From positions 1 through 9,943 of the forward strand of contig JAEZHI010000002.1 in assembly GCA_023436885.1 (NCBI GenBank): a stretch of 9,943 nt of DNA, read 5' to 3'. This DNA comes from Pseudomonadota bacterium. GTDB lineage: Bacteria; Pseudomonadota; Alphaproteobacteria; Rhizobiales; Pleomorphomonadaceae. Position numbers and translations under genes: made by a program. Below, in pieces: positions 1 to 8,776 of the stretch; position 1 is the stretch's first letter, and each line of letters begins with the position of its first letter. A model generated the notes under the pieces. That model saw only the letters and a program-made list of their open reading frames with translations. It searched no databases and had not been told where the DNA came from.

Positions 1-274
<274 letters not shown>

Positions 275-370
275 CGGCTCTTCTCCTGTGATGCAGCCCG
301 ACCGCCGTCTGTCCGCCTCGCCGGCGGGGGCCACATGAAAAATCTCTGAGGCGCCTTGGCGCCGGTTCCC

Positions 371-412
371 TGTGCATATTCGGCTCGGATCCGAGCCAAG
401 AGAATATGCACA
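371..412. repeat. Two-tier inverted repeat (outer 11-bp arms, inner 16-bp palindrome)
   Basis: The outer arms TGTGCATATTC (371-381) and GAATATGCACA (402-412) are perfect reverse complements. Between them sits the perfect 16-bp palindrome GGCTCGGATCCGAGCC (382-397), followed by a 4-nt AAGA linker. In RNA this gives an 11-bp stem capped by a 6-bp GC hairpin with a GATC loop, the two coaxially stackable. The AT-rich outer stem differs in composition from its GC-rich surroundings. Confidence 0.8.
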
Positions 413-426
413 AGCTTCAAACTCTT

Positions 427-452
427 GAGCATTTCCCGATCGGGAAATGCTC
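427..452. repeat. Perfect 26-bp palindrome
   Basis: The half-site GAGCATTTCCCGA (427-439) is followed directly by its exact reverse complement (440-452), with no spacer and no mismatch. The GAGCAT/ATGCTC ends resemble the termini of dispersed extragenic palindromes that I recall from rhizobial genomes, but a genome-wide copy count is needed to call it such a repeat. It lies between rpoB and rpoC and would form a long hairpin in the mRNA. Confidence 0.8.
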
Positions 453-462
453 GGGACACGCC

Positions 463-493
463 GAACTGCCGGCACGCGGGGTGCCGACAGCTC
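463..493 (-). other. Stem-loop 30 nt after the rpoB stop
   Basis: In minus-strand RNA, GAGCUGUCGGCAC (493-481) pairs with GUGCCGGCAGUUC (475-463) over 13 bp including two wobble pairs, with loop CCCGC. No U-run follows, so it does not look like an intrinsic terminator. It could protect the rpoB 3' end or be an RNase III-type processing site. Confidence 0.6.
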
Positions 494-522
494 AAGGCTT
501 TTCCGTTTTTAGACGCGCCGGA

Positions 523-4659
<4,137 letters not shown>

Positions 4660-4873
4660 TGCTTCCCTCGTACACCGTGATCGGCAGACCGGAACCCTTT
4701 GATATGCAACGCGCTAGACGTCGCCGAAGGGCTCGGGACAAACCGATCGCCGACCGATTGGCCAAGTCTTTAGCCAATTCGATCCGATTCGGGCCAAAAA
4801 AAGGCCATCTCAAAAACAACCGTTGGGCGGCCCGATTTTGTCGAGCCGCCCACCGTCAAAATTGTCAGGTCGA
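4660..4873 (-). promoter_or_regulatory. rplL–rpoB intercistronic region
   Basis: This 214-bp non-coding spacer lets ribosomal protein and polymerase expression be set separately. In transcription order it holds a terminator-like hairpin close behind rplL, two T-tracts (T5 at 4816-4812 and T7 at 4802-4796), a weak ATTGGC/GCCAAT inverted repeat (4757-4762 with 4773-4778), and the rpoB ribosome binding site. In E. coli this junction contains a partial terminator and an RNase III site, and the structure here suggests the same arrangement. I see no convincing sigma70-type promoter. Confidence 0.6.
4811..4852 (-). terminator. Partial intrinsic terminator / attenuator after rplL
   Basis: In minus-strand RNA, UGGGCGGCUCGA (4852-4841) pairs with UCGGGCCGCCCA (4835-4824) over 12 bp with one U·G wobble and a CAAAA loop. 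It is followed by ACGGUUGUUUUUG. The U-run begins several nucleotides from the stem and is interrupted by G, so termination is probably incomplete. That fits the need to transcribe rpoBC at a fraction of the ribosomal protein rate. The stem starts 21 nt past the rplL stop. Confidence 0.7.
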
Positions 4874-5257
4874 TTACTTGACGTCGACCTTGGCGCCAGC
4901 TTCTTCAAGCTGCTTCTTGATCTTGGCGGCCTCGTCCTTCGACGCGCCTTCCTTGACCGGCTTCGGAGCGCCTTCGACCAGGTCCTTGGCTTCCTTGAGG
5001 CCGAGACCGGTGATGGCGCGGACTTCCTTGATCACGTTGATCTTCTTGTCGCCGGCGTCGACGAGGATCACGTCGAACTCGGTCTTCTCTTCTTCGGCGG
5101 CGGCCGGAGCGGCACCAGCGGCGCCACCAACAGCGGCGACGGCGACCGGAGCAGCAGCCGAGACGCCCCACTTCTCTTCGAGGAGCTTCGACAGCTCAGC
5201 GGCTTCCAGGACGGTCAGGGCCGACAGTTCATCGACCAGCTTGGCAAGATCAGCCAT
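4874..5257 (-). CDS. rplL: Large ribosomal subunit protein bL12 (L7/L12)
   Basis: The protein of 127 residues forms the flexible stalk that recruits EF-Tu, EF-G, IF2 and RF3 to the 50S subunit. It has the usual three parts. The N-terminal dimerisation helices begin MADLAKLVDELSALTVLEAA (1-30). An Ala/Gly/Pro-rich hinge runs from about 33 to 54. The globular C-terminal domain (about 57-127) carries TGLGLKEAKDLVEGAPKPVKEG, the factor-binding face. The ATG at 5257-5255 is preceded by an AAGGAAG purine tract. The gene follows rplJ after 57 bp, as in nearly all bacteria, and ends in TAA just before the attenuator hairpin. Confidence 0.99.
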   Translation of the reverse strand: MADLAKLVDELSALTVLEAAELSKLLEEKWGVSAAAPVAVAAVGGAAGAAPAAAEEEKTEFDVILVDAGDKKINVIKEVRAITGLGLKEAKDLVEGAPKPVKEGASKDEAAKIKKQLEEAGAKVDVK

Positions 5258-5314
5258 TTCACTTCTTCCTTCAGTAACGGTTCGAACCAGATTTGTATTT
5301 CAGGTCGAACGGCC

Positions 5315-5833
5315 TCACGCCGCTTCGTCCTTCTTGGCATAAGCCCCGAACACACGGGCCAGCTGGCCCGCGGGTGCCTGCAGGACGCCTGCGATGCGGG
5401 TCGCCGGGGTATTGATCATACCCAGCAGCTTGGCGCGCAGTTCGTCCAGCGACGGCAGGCTCGCGAGAGCCTTGACGCCGTTGGCATCGAGGTTGGTCTT
5501 GCCGAGAGCGCCACCCAGAACGACGAGCTTGTCGTTGGTCTTGGCGTACTCGACGGTGACCTTGGACGCCGCAACCGGATCCGCCGAATAGGCGATAACG
5601 GTCGGACCTGTGAACAGGTCAGCAATGTGCTCGGCATCAGTGCCTTGAAGAGCAAGCTTGGCGAGGCGGTTCTTGGCGACCTTGACCTTGCCGCCGGCTT
5701 CCCTCATGCGGGCGCGATACGCCTGCAGGTCAGCGACGGTAAGGCCTTGGTAGTGGGACACGACGATGACGCCCGCGCCCTTGAACGAGGCGTTGAGTGC
5801 GTCGATCAGTTCCCGCTTTTCCGCTCTATCCAC
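5315..5833 (-). CDS. rplJ: Large ribosomal subunit protein uL10
   Basis: L10 anchors L7/L12 dimers on the 23S rRNA GTPase-centre region. The product is 172 residues from a GTG start: MDRAEKRELIDALNASFKGA, then GVIVVSHYQGLTV and KVAKNRLAKLAL, which are typical of the RNA-binding N-terminal domain, and a C-terminal helix (about 140-172) that carries the L12 dimers. The GTG at 5833-5831 is chosen because GGAG (5844-5841) lies 7 nt upstream and the N-terminus matches the family. The open frame continues upstream to 5941 but that part has no L10 similarity. L10, in complex with L12, is known to repress its own mRNA in other bacteria, and a long structured leader precedes the gene here. Confidence 0.98.
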   Translation of the reverse strand: MDRAEKRELIDALNASFKGAGVIVVSHYQGLTVADLQAYRARMREAGGKVKVAKNRLAKLALQGTDAEHIADLFTGPTVIAYSADPVAASKVTVEYAKTNDKLVVLGGALGKTNLDANGVKALASLPSLDELRAKLLGMINTPATRIAGVLQAPAGQLARVFGAYAKKDEAA

Positions 5834-5840
5834 GGCCTGT

Positions 5841-5844
5841 CTCC
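5841..5844 (-). promoter_or_regulatory. Ribosome binding site fixing the GTG start of rplJ
   Basis: GGAG on the minus strand lies 7 nt before the GTG at 5833-5831. No comparable site precedes an ATG in the same frame further upstream, so this decides the start. Confidence 0.75.
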
Positions 5845-5998
5845 AGATAAACGACAAGACTTGCGTCTCGCCGTCAGGTTGCTGTTGCCACGTCTTCACC
5901 CTCGATGGGCTCATCCGCGGCGTTCGCGGCCTGTCCGCCAACCCGTTCCGGAAACCGGCGTGGCTGGAGGGAAGAGTTCGAACCGGTACTCATCATGG

Positions 5999-6020
5999 GA
6001 AGAACGGCGAACCGCCCTTC
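5999..6020 (-). other. UUCG-capped hairpin in the rplJ leader
   Basis: Minus-strand RNA GAAGGGCGG (6020-6012) pairs with CCGUUCUUC (6007-5999) over 9 bp with two G·U pairs and a UUCG tetraloop closed by G-C. It lies directly 3' of the proposed L10-binding domain and may be one of its helices. Confidence 0.6.
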
Positions 6021-6024
6021 GTAT

Positions 6025-6094
6025 GCCTACGGATCTCACTCCCGTCTCATGCAGGCCCCGACGTCACCCAGAGACTGGGATCGGTCCGGTAGGC
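6025..6094 (-). ncRNA. Candidate L10(L12) binding domain in the rplJ leader
   Basis: GCCUACCGGA (6094-6085) pairs with UCCGUAGGC (6033-6025), with one bulged C, and closes a domain of about 70 nt. Inside, CCCAGUCUC (6079-6071) can pair with GAGACGGG (6048-6041) with a bulged A, next to an asymmetric AGUGA purine bulge of the sort found in kink-turns. Alternatively, CCCAG (6079-6075) can pair with CUGGG (6071-6067) in a small local hairpin. These two pairings are mutually exclusive. The helices are visible; the L10 binding role is inferred from position. Confidence 0.45.
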
Positions 6095-6180
6095 TTAGGT
6101 CGCGGCATATGCCGGACACCCGCAATCTCGGACAGGGTTGGAAGCCTTCCTCGGAGCAAGCCCCTCGGGAGGCAACCAAT

Positions 6181-6202
6181 CCCGCCGGCCGTAGCCGACG
6201 GG
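6181..6202 (-). other. C(UACG)G tetraloop hairpin downstream of rplA
   Basis: CCCGUCGGC (6202-6194) pairs with GCCGGCGGG (6189-6181) over 9 bp with one wobble. The loop is UACG closed by C-G, a member of the very stable UNCG class. It is the third of three hairpins directly after rplA and may mark the rplKA mRNA 3' end or a processing site. It lacks a terminator U-run. Confidence 0.6.
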
Positions 6203-6257
6203 AAACTCAATACCCCTTAGCCGGGGTAGCCGACCCTATATAGGTCGGAATTCGTCA

Positions 6258-6959
6258 TTAGGAAGCGGCGCCGACGGAGCCGACTTCAACCTTGACGCCG
6301 GGGCCCATGGTCGAGGAGACCGAAAGGCGCTGCAGATAGGTGCCCTTGGCACCCGTCGGGCGGGCCTTCTGGACGGCGTCAACGAGGGCGCGCACGTTGT
6401 CGAGCAACGCTTCGGCGCTGAACGACGCCTTGCCGACGCCAGCATGAACGATACCGGCCTTCTCGACGCGGAACTCGACAGCGCCACCCTTGGACGCCTT
6501 GACGGCGGCGGTGACGTCGAGCGTAACGGTACCGACCTTGGGGTTCGGCATCAGACCGCGCGGGCCGAGCACCTTACCGAGACGGCCGACGAGCGGCATC
6601 ATGTCCGGCGTGGCGATGCAGCGGTCGAAGTTGATCTCACCCTTCTGGATGGTCTCGACCAGTTCCTCGGCTCCGACGATGTCGGCGCCAGCGGCGGTCG
6701 CTTCGTCAGCCTTGATGCCACGGGCGAACACGGCGACGCGGACGGTCTTGCCGGTGCCATGCGGCAGCTGTACGACGCCACGGACCATCTGATCGGCATG
6801 ACGGGGATCGACGCCCAGATTGATGGCAACTTCGACGGTCTCGTCGAACTTGGCCGTGGCGCGTTCCTTGATCAGGCCGAGGGCCTCGGTCAGCGGATAG
6901 AACTTCTTGCGATCGATGCCTTCGCGGCTGGCGGCGACGCGCTTGGGAAGCTTGGCCAT
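6258..6959 (-). CDS. rplA: Large ribosomal subunit protein uL1
   Basis: L1 forms the mobile L1 stalk beside the E site and, in many bacteria, represses its own rplK-rplA mRNA. The product is 233 residues from the ATG at 6959-6957: MAKLPKRVAASREGIDRKKF. Domain I comprises about residues 1-67 and 160-233, and domain II about 68-159. Diagnostic motifs are LGPRGLMPNPKVGTVT (131-146) and SSTMGPGVKV (215-224). An in-frame GTG three codons upstream (6968-6966) overlaps the rplK stop. The ATG is preferred because GGAG (6971-6968) is 8 nt from it and the MAK N-terminus is the family norm. It is translationally coupled to rplK, whose stop is 5 nt upstream. Confidence 0.98.
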   Translation of the reverse strand: MAKLPKRVAASREGIDRKKFYPLTEALGLIKERATAKFDETVEVAINLGVDPRHADQMVRGVVQLPHGTGKTVRVAVFARGIKADEATAAGADIVGAEELVETIQKGEINFDRCIATPDMMPLVGRLGKVLGPRGLMPNPKVGTVTLDVTAAVKASKGGAVEFRVEKAGIVHAGVGKASFSAEALLDNVRALVDAVQKARPTGAKGTYLQRLSVSSTMGPGVKVEVGSVGAAS

Positions 6960-6964
6960 GTCGG

Positions 6965-7393
6965 TCACTCCGCGATCTTGAGGCCCATGGAGCGGGCAGA
7001 GCCCTCAACCATGAGCACGGCGGCGTCGAGGGAGGTGGCGTTCATGTCGACGAGCTTCTTCTCGGCGATTTCACGCACCTGAGCCTTGGTGATGGAGCCG
7101 GCCGAACCGGTGCCCGGCGTCTTCGAACCCTTGTCCACACCGGCGGCCTTCTTCAGGAAGTAGGACATTGGCGGGGTACGGAGCTTGAAGGTGAACGAGC
7201 GGTCGGCATAGATGGTGAAGAGCACCGGGATCGGCATGCCCTTTTCCATACCCTGCGTCTGCGCGTTGAACGCCTTGCAGAATTCCATGATATTGAGACC
7301 GCGCTGACCGAGCGCGGGGCCGATCGGCGGCGACGGGGTCGCCGCACCAGCCGCCACCTGAAGCTTCAGGTAGCCGGTGATTTTCTTCGCCAT
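6965..7393 (-). CDS. rplK: Large ribosomal subunit protein uL11
   Basis: L11 binds the thiostrepton/GTPase-associated region of 23S rRNA and, by its N-terminal domain, affects factor turnover and stringent-response signalling. The product is 142 residues, the usual length. It has the MAKKITGYLKLQVAAG start, the proline-rich N-terminal motif PSPPIGPALGQRGLNIMEF (20-38) where thiostrepton and micrococcin contacts lie, and the C-terminal rRNA-binding domain (about 75-142) with TPPMSYFLKKAAG and VEGSARSMG. The ATG at 7393-7391 has GAGGAG about 6 nt upstream. The stop TGA is 5 nt before rplA, so the two are a tight pair. Confidence 0.99.
   Translation of the reverse strand: MAKKITGYLKLQVAAGAATPSPPIGPALGQRGLNIMEFCKAFNAQTQGMEKGMPIPVLFTIYADRSFTFKLRTPPMSYFLKKAAGVDKGSKTPGTGSAGSITKAQVREIAEKKLVDMNATSLDAAVLMVEGSARSMGLKIAE
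6968..6971 (-). promoter_or_regulatory. Ribosome binding site for rplA inside the end of rplK
   Basis: GGAG lies at the last codons of rplK, 8 nt ahead of the ATG at 6959. It abuts the alternative GTG at 6968, too close to serve that codon, which decides the start of rplA. Confidence 0.7.
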
Positions 7394-7559
7394 TTTCTTC
7401 TCCTCGTCGGCATATCCGGCAAAGCCGGTTCGCCTTCAGGTTCGTGGTCGGAGGACCGTGTCCCGGCGGCGATTGCCGGGGCCCCTCTCCCACGGGGTGG
7501 GTGCCGACCGGAAACCGGACGGCAAACGCGGCACCGTTGACCGGCGCCGCAAGCTTGCA
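7394..7559 (-). promoter_or_regulatory. nusG–rplK spacer with three nested helices (rplK leader)
   Basis: This 166-bp non-coding spacer is rich in inverted repeats. GGUGCCG (7535-7529) pairs with CGGCACC (7506-7500) around a small CCGG hairpin. CCGUG (7495-7491) pairs with CACGG (7460-7456) and encloses CCCGGC/GCCGGG (7480-7475 with 7467-7462). CCGGC/GCCGG with a UUU loop (7428-7424 with 7420-7416) sits just before the rplK ribosome binding site. L1 represses rplK-rplA from a leader site in E. coli, so this is a reasonable place for such a site, but I recognise no specific L1 consensus. No T-run and no clear promoter are seen. Confidence 0.45.
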
Positions 7560-8090
7560 TCAGACCTTTTCGACCTGACCGTATTCGAGTTCGACCGGCG
7601 TGGCGCGACCGAAGATCGAAACCGCCACCTTGAGACGGCTGCGCTCTTCGTCCACCTCTTCCACGAGGCCGGAGAAGGAAGCGAACGGGCCGTCGGAAAC
7701 CTTGACCTGCTCGCCGATCTCGAAGCTGACGGACGGCTTGGGCCGCTCGACACCAACTTCGACCTGATTCATGATCCGCTCGGCCTCACGGTCGGGAATG
7801 GGAACCGGCTTGTTGTCGGAGCCCAGGAAGCCCGTGACCTTCGGCGTATTCTTGATGAGGTGATAAGCCTCATCGGTCATGTCCATACGAACCAGAACAT
7901 AACCCGGGAAAAACTTGCGTTCAGCAGCCACCTTGCGGCCACGACGGACCTCGGTGATGCTTTCGGTCGGCACCAGAACCTGCTCGAAGAGGTGCGCGAG
8001 CCCGCGCTGCTGAGCCTGCTCCTTGATGGAGTCGGCCACCTTCTTCTCGAAATTCGAGTAGGCGTGCACGATATACCAGCGTTTTGCCAT
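7560..8090 (-). CDS. nusG: Transcription termination/antitermination factor NusG
   Basis: NusG binds the RNA polymerase clamp, suppresses pausing, and links to Rho or to ribosomal protein S10. The product is 176 residues: MAKRWYIVHAYSNFEKKVAD opens the NGN domain, which continues through PTESITEVRRGRK and ERKFFPGYVLVRM (58-69). The C-terminal KOW domain (about 121-176) has the sequence FEIGEQVKVSDGPFASFSG followed by a VSIFGRATPVELEYGQVEKV-type tail. The ATG at 8090-8088 has GGAG 7 nt upstream; the frame is open further upstream, but that part overlaps secE and is not similar to NusG. secE lies 26 bp upstream, the conserved secE-nusG pair. Confidence 0.99.
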   Translation of the reverse strand: MAKRWYIVHAYSNFEKKVADSIKEQAQQRGLAHLFEQVLVPTESITEVRRGRKVAAERKFFPGYVLVRMDMTDEAYHLIKNTPKVTGFLGSDNKPVPIPDREAERIMNQVEVGVERPKPSVSFEIGEQVKVSDGPFASFSGLVEEVDEERSRLKVAVSIFGRATPVELEYGQVEKV

Positions 8091-8116
8091 GTCGTCGCTC
8101 CCTCGGCGGTCGTTCG

Positions 8117-8314
8117 TCAGCCGCTGAGGCCGAGCAGCAACCCGACACCCCAGTTCATGATCATATCGGCGACAAGGAAGAAAATCGCCGCAAGGATGGC
8201 CATGATGAAGACCATGGTCGTCGTGATCGCCGTTTCGCGACGGGTGGGCCAAGTGACCTTGCCGGCCTCGGTCCGAACCTGCTGCAGAAACTCAAGGGGG
8301 CTAGTCTTGGCCAT
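8117..8314 (-). CDS. secE: Preprotein translocase subunit SecE
   Basis: SecE is an essential inner-membrane subunit of the SecYEG channel and clamps SecY. This is the short single-span form: 65 residues with a cytoplasmic amphipathic helix (MAKTSPLEFLQQVRTEAGKV), the conserved hinge motif TWPTRRET (21-28), and one transmembrane helix of about residues 31-50 (TTTMVFIMAILAAIFFLVAD). Enterobacterial SecE is about 127 residues with three spans. The ATG at 8314-8312 is preferred because it gives the MAK-type N-terminus of related alphaproteobacterial SecE and has a GGA 3 nt upstream. An in-frame ATG at 8326-8324 would add MSGC but has no ribosome binding site. A strong hairpin lies just upstream. 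Confidence 0.95.
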   Translation of the reverse strand: MAKTSPLEFLQQVRTEAGKVTWPTRRETAITTTMVFIMAILAAIFFLVADMIMNWGVGLLLGLSG

Positions 8315-8334
8315 ACATCCACTCATGACGGTCG

Positions 8335-8362
8335 GGCGCGCGGAACGTCAGCTCCGCGCGCC
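8335..8362 (-). other. Strong GC hairpin immediately before secE
   Basis: Minus-strand GGCGCGCGGA (8362-8353) is exactly complementary to TCCGCGCGCC (8344-8335). In RNA the stem extends by a G·U and a C-G pair to 12 bp with a UGAC loop. It ends 20 nt before the preferred secE ATG. No U-run follows, so it is not an intrinsic terminator. It may separate the tRNA-Trp and secE parts of a transcript or influence secE translation. Confidence 0.65.
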
Positions 8363-8378
8363 ACGAGACAGGAACCGT

Positions 8379-8407
8379 TATCTATAGCGTTCGGCAGATC
8401 CACGCAA
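8379..8407 (-). promoter_or_regulatory. Weak candidate promoter for secE-nusG
   Basis: TTGCGT (8407-8402) and TAGATA (8384-8379) are separated by 17 bp between the tRNA-Trp 3' end and secE. An overlapping TATAGA is also present. Both hexamers match the sigma70-type consensus only partly, so read-through from the tRNA promoter is an equally good explanation. Confidence 0.3.
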
Positions 8408-8415
8408 GAGGGAAA

Positions 8416-8491
<76 letters not shown>

Positions 8492-8522
8492 AGACTTCCG
8501 CTCGCGGACGCCAGTCCGTTCG

Positions 8523-8550
8523 CTTATAGCCGAACCGGCTTCAGGATCAA
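8523..8550 (-). promoter_or_regulatory. Sigma70-type promoter for tRNA-Trp
   Basis: TTGATC (8550-8545) and TATAAG (8528-8523) are separated by 16 bp, within the alphaproteobacterial CTTGAC–N16-17–CTATAAT type of spacing. Transcription would start near 8515, giving a leader of about 24 nt before the tRNA 5' end. Confidence 0.6.
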
Positions 8551-8588
8551 GCACCAAAAGCGCGGTGCGCCCTTCTTACCGATTCTTG

Positions 8589-8625
8589 CCGGCGGAGCAA
8601 CCCCCGCCGGGTAATTTCTTTTTCT
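8589..8625 (+). terminator. Terminator-like hairpin, T-tract on the plus-strand side
   Basis: CCGGCGG (8589-8595) and CCGCCGG (8604-8610) form a 7-bp perfect stem. On the minus-strand RNA it extends by a U·G and a C-G pair to a 9-bp stem with a 4-nt loop. On the plus strand it is followed by GTAATTTCTTTTTC, and on the minus strand only by CAAGAATCGG. It therefore looks like a terminator for plus-strand transcription, although no plus-strand gene is present. For the tuf transcript it would at most be a 3'-end stabilising hairpin. Confidence 0.4.
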
Positions 8626-8667
8626 CCCGAATGACTTGGCTGTGGATCAACCTAACAATTCAGGAGA

Positions 8668-8691
8668 TTCCGACGGCCCAAGCCGCCGGAA
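8668..8691 (-). terminator. Hairpin after the tuf remnant, possible tuf 3' end
   Basis: UUCCGGCGGC (8691-8682) pairs with GCCGUCGGAA (8677-8668) over 10 bp with one wobble and a UUGG loop. It is followed by UCUCCUGAAUUGUU, a poor U-tract. It starts 8 nt after the TAA of the tuf 3'-end remnant, where an original tuf terminator would be expected. It could act as a weak or Rho-assisted terminator. Confidence 0.45.
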
Positions 8692-8699
8692 GTACGTCA

Positions 8700-8732
8700 T
8701 TACTCGACGATCGAAGCAACGACGCCGGCGCC
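8700..8732 (-). pseudogene. Remnant of a second tuf 3' end
   Basis: The minus strand 8732-8700 reads GAGVVASIVE then TAA, the same ten C-terminal residues as the intact tuf that stops at 8777. Seven of the ten codons differ from the intact copy, all at the third position, and the stop is TAA rather than TGA. The reading frame differs from that of the intact gene (stops 77 nt apart), so it is not a read-through extension. No ATG or ribosome binding site accompanies it, and similarity ends upstream of the glycine. It is most simply a leftover from recombination between duplicated tuf genes. Confidence 0.75.
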
Positions 8733-8738
8733 GCCCCA

Positions 8739-8757
8739 GTCCGCGCTTGTCGCGGAC
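8739..8757 (-). other. Hairpin between the tuf stop and the tuf remnant
   Basis: GUCCGCG (8757-8751) pairs perfectly with CGCGGAC (8745-8739) around an ACAAG loop. There is no T-run after it. It lies 19 nt past the intact tuf stop and may have come in with the converted tuf 3' end. Confidence 0.55.
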
Positions 8758-8776
8758 GGTGCTGGTTGCTCCATCG

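Larger units (their letters stand above)
275..522 (-). promoter_or_regulatory. rpoB–rpoC intercistronic region with four inverted repeats
   Basis: This 248-bp spacer separates the two large polymerase subunit genes and contains no plausible gene. Read as minus-strand RNA it has four consecutive self-complementary elements. These are a 13-bp stem with G·U pairs (493-481 with 475-463, loop CCCGC), a perfect 26-bp DNA palindrome (427-452), a two-tier element (371-412), and a short GGCGC/GCGCC hairpin (about 350-361). T5 lies 8 nt past the last hairpin (340-336), which is too far for a canonical intrinsic terminator. The most economical role is mRNA processing or stability between rpoB and rpoC, possibly built from a dispersed extragenic palindrome. 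That role is inference; the inverted repeats themselves are directly visible. Confidence 0.6.
5834..6257 (-). promoter_or_regulatory. rplA–rplJ spacer: structured rplJ leader, candidate L10 autoregulatory region
   Basis: This 424-bp stretch has no supported gene. In transcription order, three compact hairpins follow the rplA stop: 6248-6230, 6228-6211, and 6202-6181 with a C(UACG)G tetraloop. A branched domain follows, closed by a long-range helix (6094-6085 with 6033-6025). Next is a 9-bp hairpin with a UUCG loop (6020-5999), and then about 165 nt of weaker structure to the rplJ start. In E. coli the L10(L12)4 complex binds a leader structure at a comparable distance upstream of rplJ and inhibits translation. 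The position and the closed branched domain fit that role. I could not verify the conserved kink-turn by alignment, so the assignment is inference. No convincing promoter was seen. Confidence 0.55.

Noticed and set aside
336..362. Intrinsic terminator before rpoC (GGCGC/GCGCC hairpin then T5)
   Set aside because: The stem is only 5 bp and the T-run begins about 8 nt after it. A real terminator here would block rpoC.
5834..5941. In-frame N-terminal extension of rplJ (36 residues)
   Set aside because: The extra residues have no L10 similarity, and the GGAG before the GTG at 5833 gives the normal 172-residue protein. The region is better read as leader RNA.
4823..6220. Plus-strand open frame of 465 codons across rplL, rplJ and the rplJ leader
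   Set aside because: It runs antisense through two certain ribosomal protein genes and a structured leader. The translation changes character at the gene boundaries and shows no domain.
6960..6968. GTG start for rplA overlapping the rplK stop
   Set aside because: The only ribosome binding site abuts this GTG, and the ATG at 6959 gives the normal MAK N-terminus with 8-nt spacing.
7377..8387. Plus-strand open frame of 336 codons opposite nusG and secE
   Set aside because: Antisense to certain genes, with composition typical of a shadow frame.
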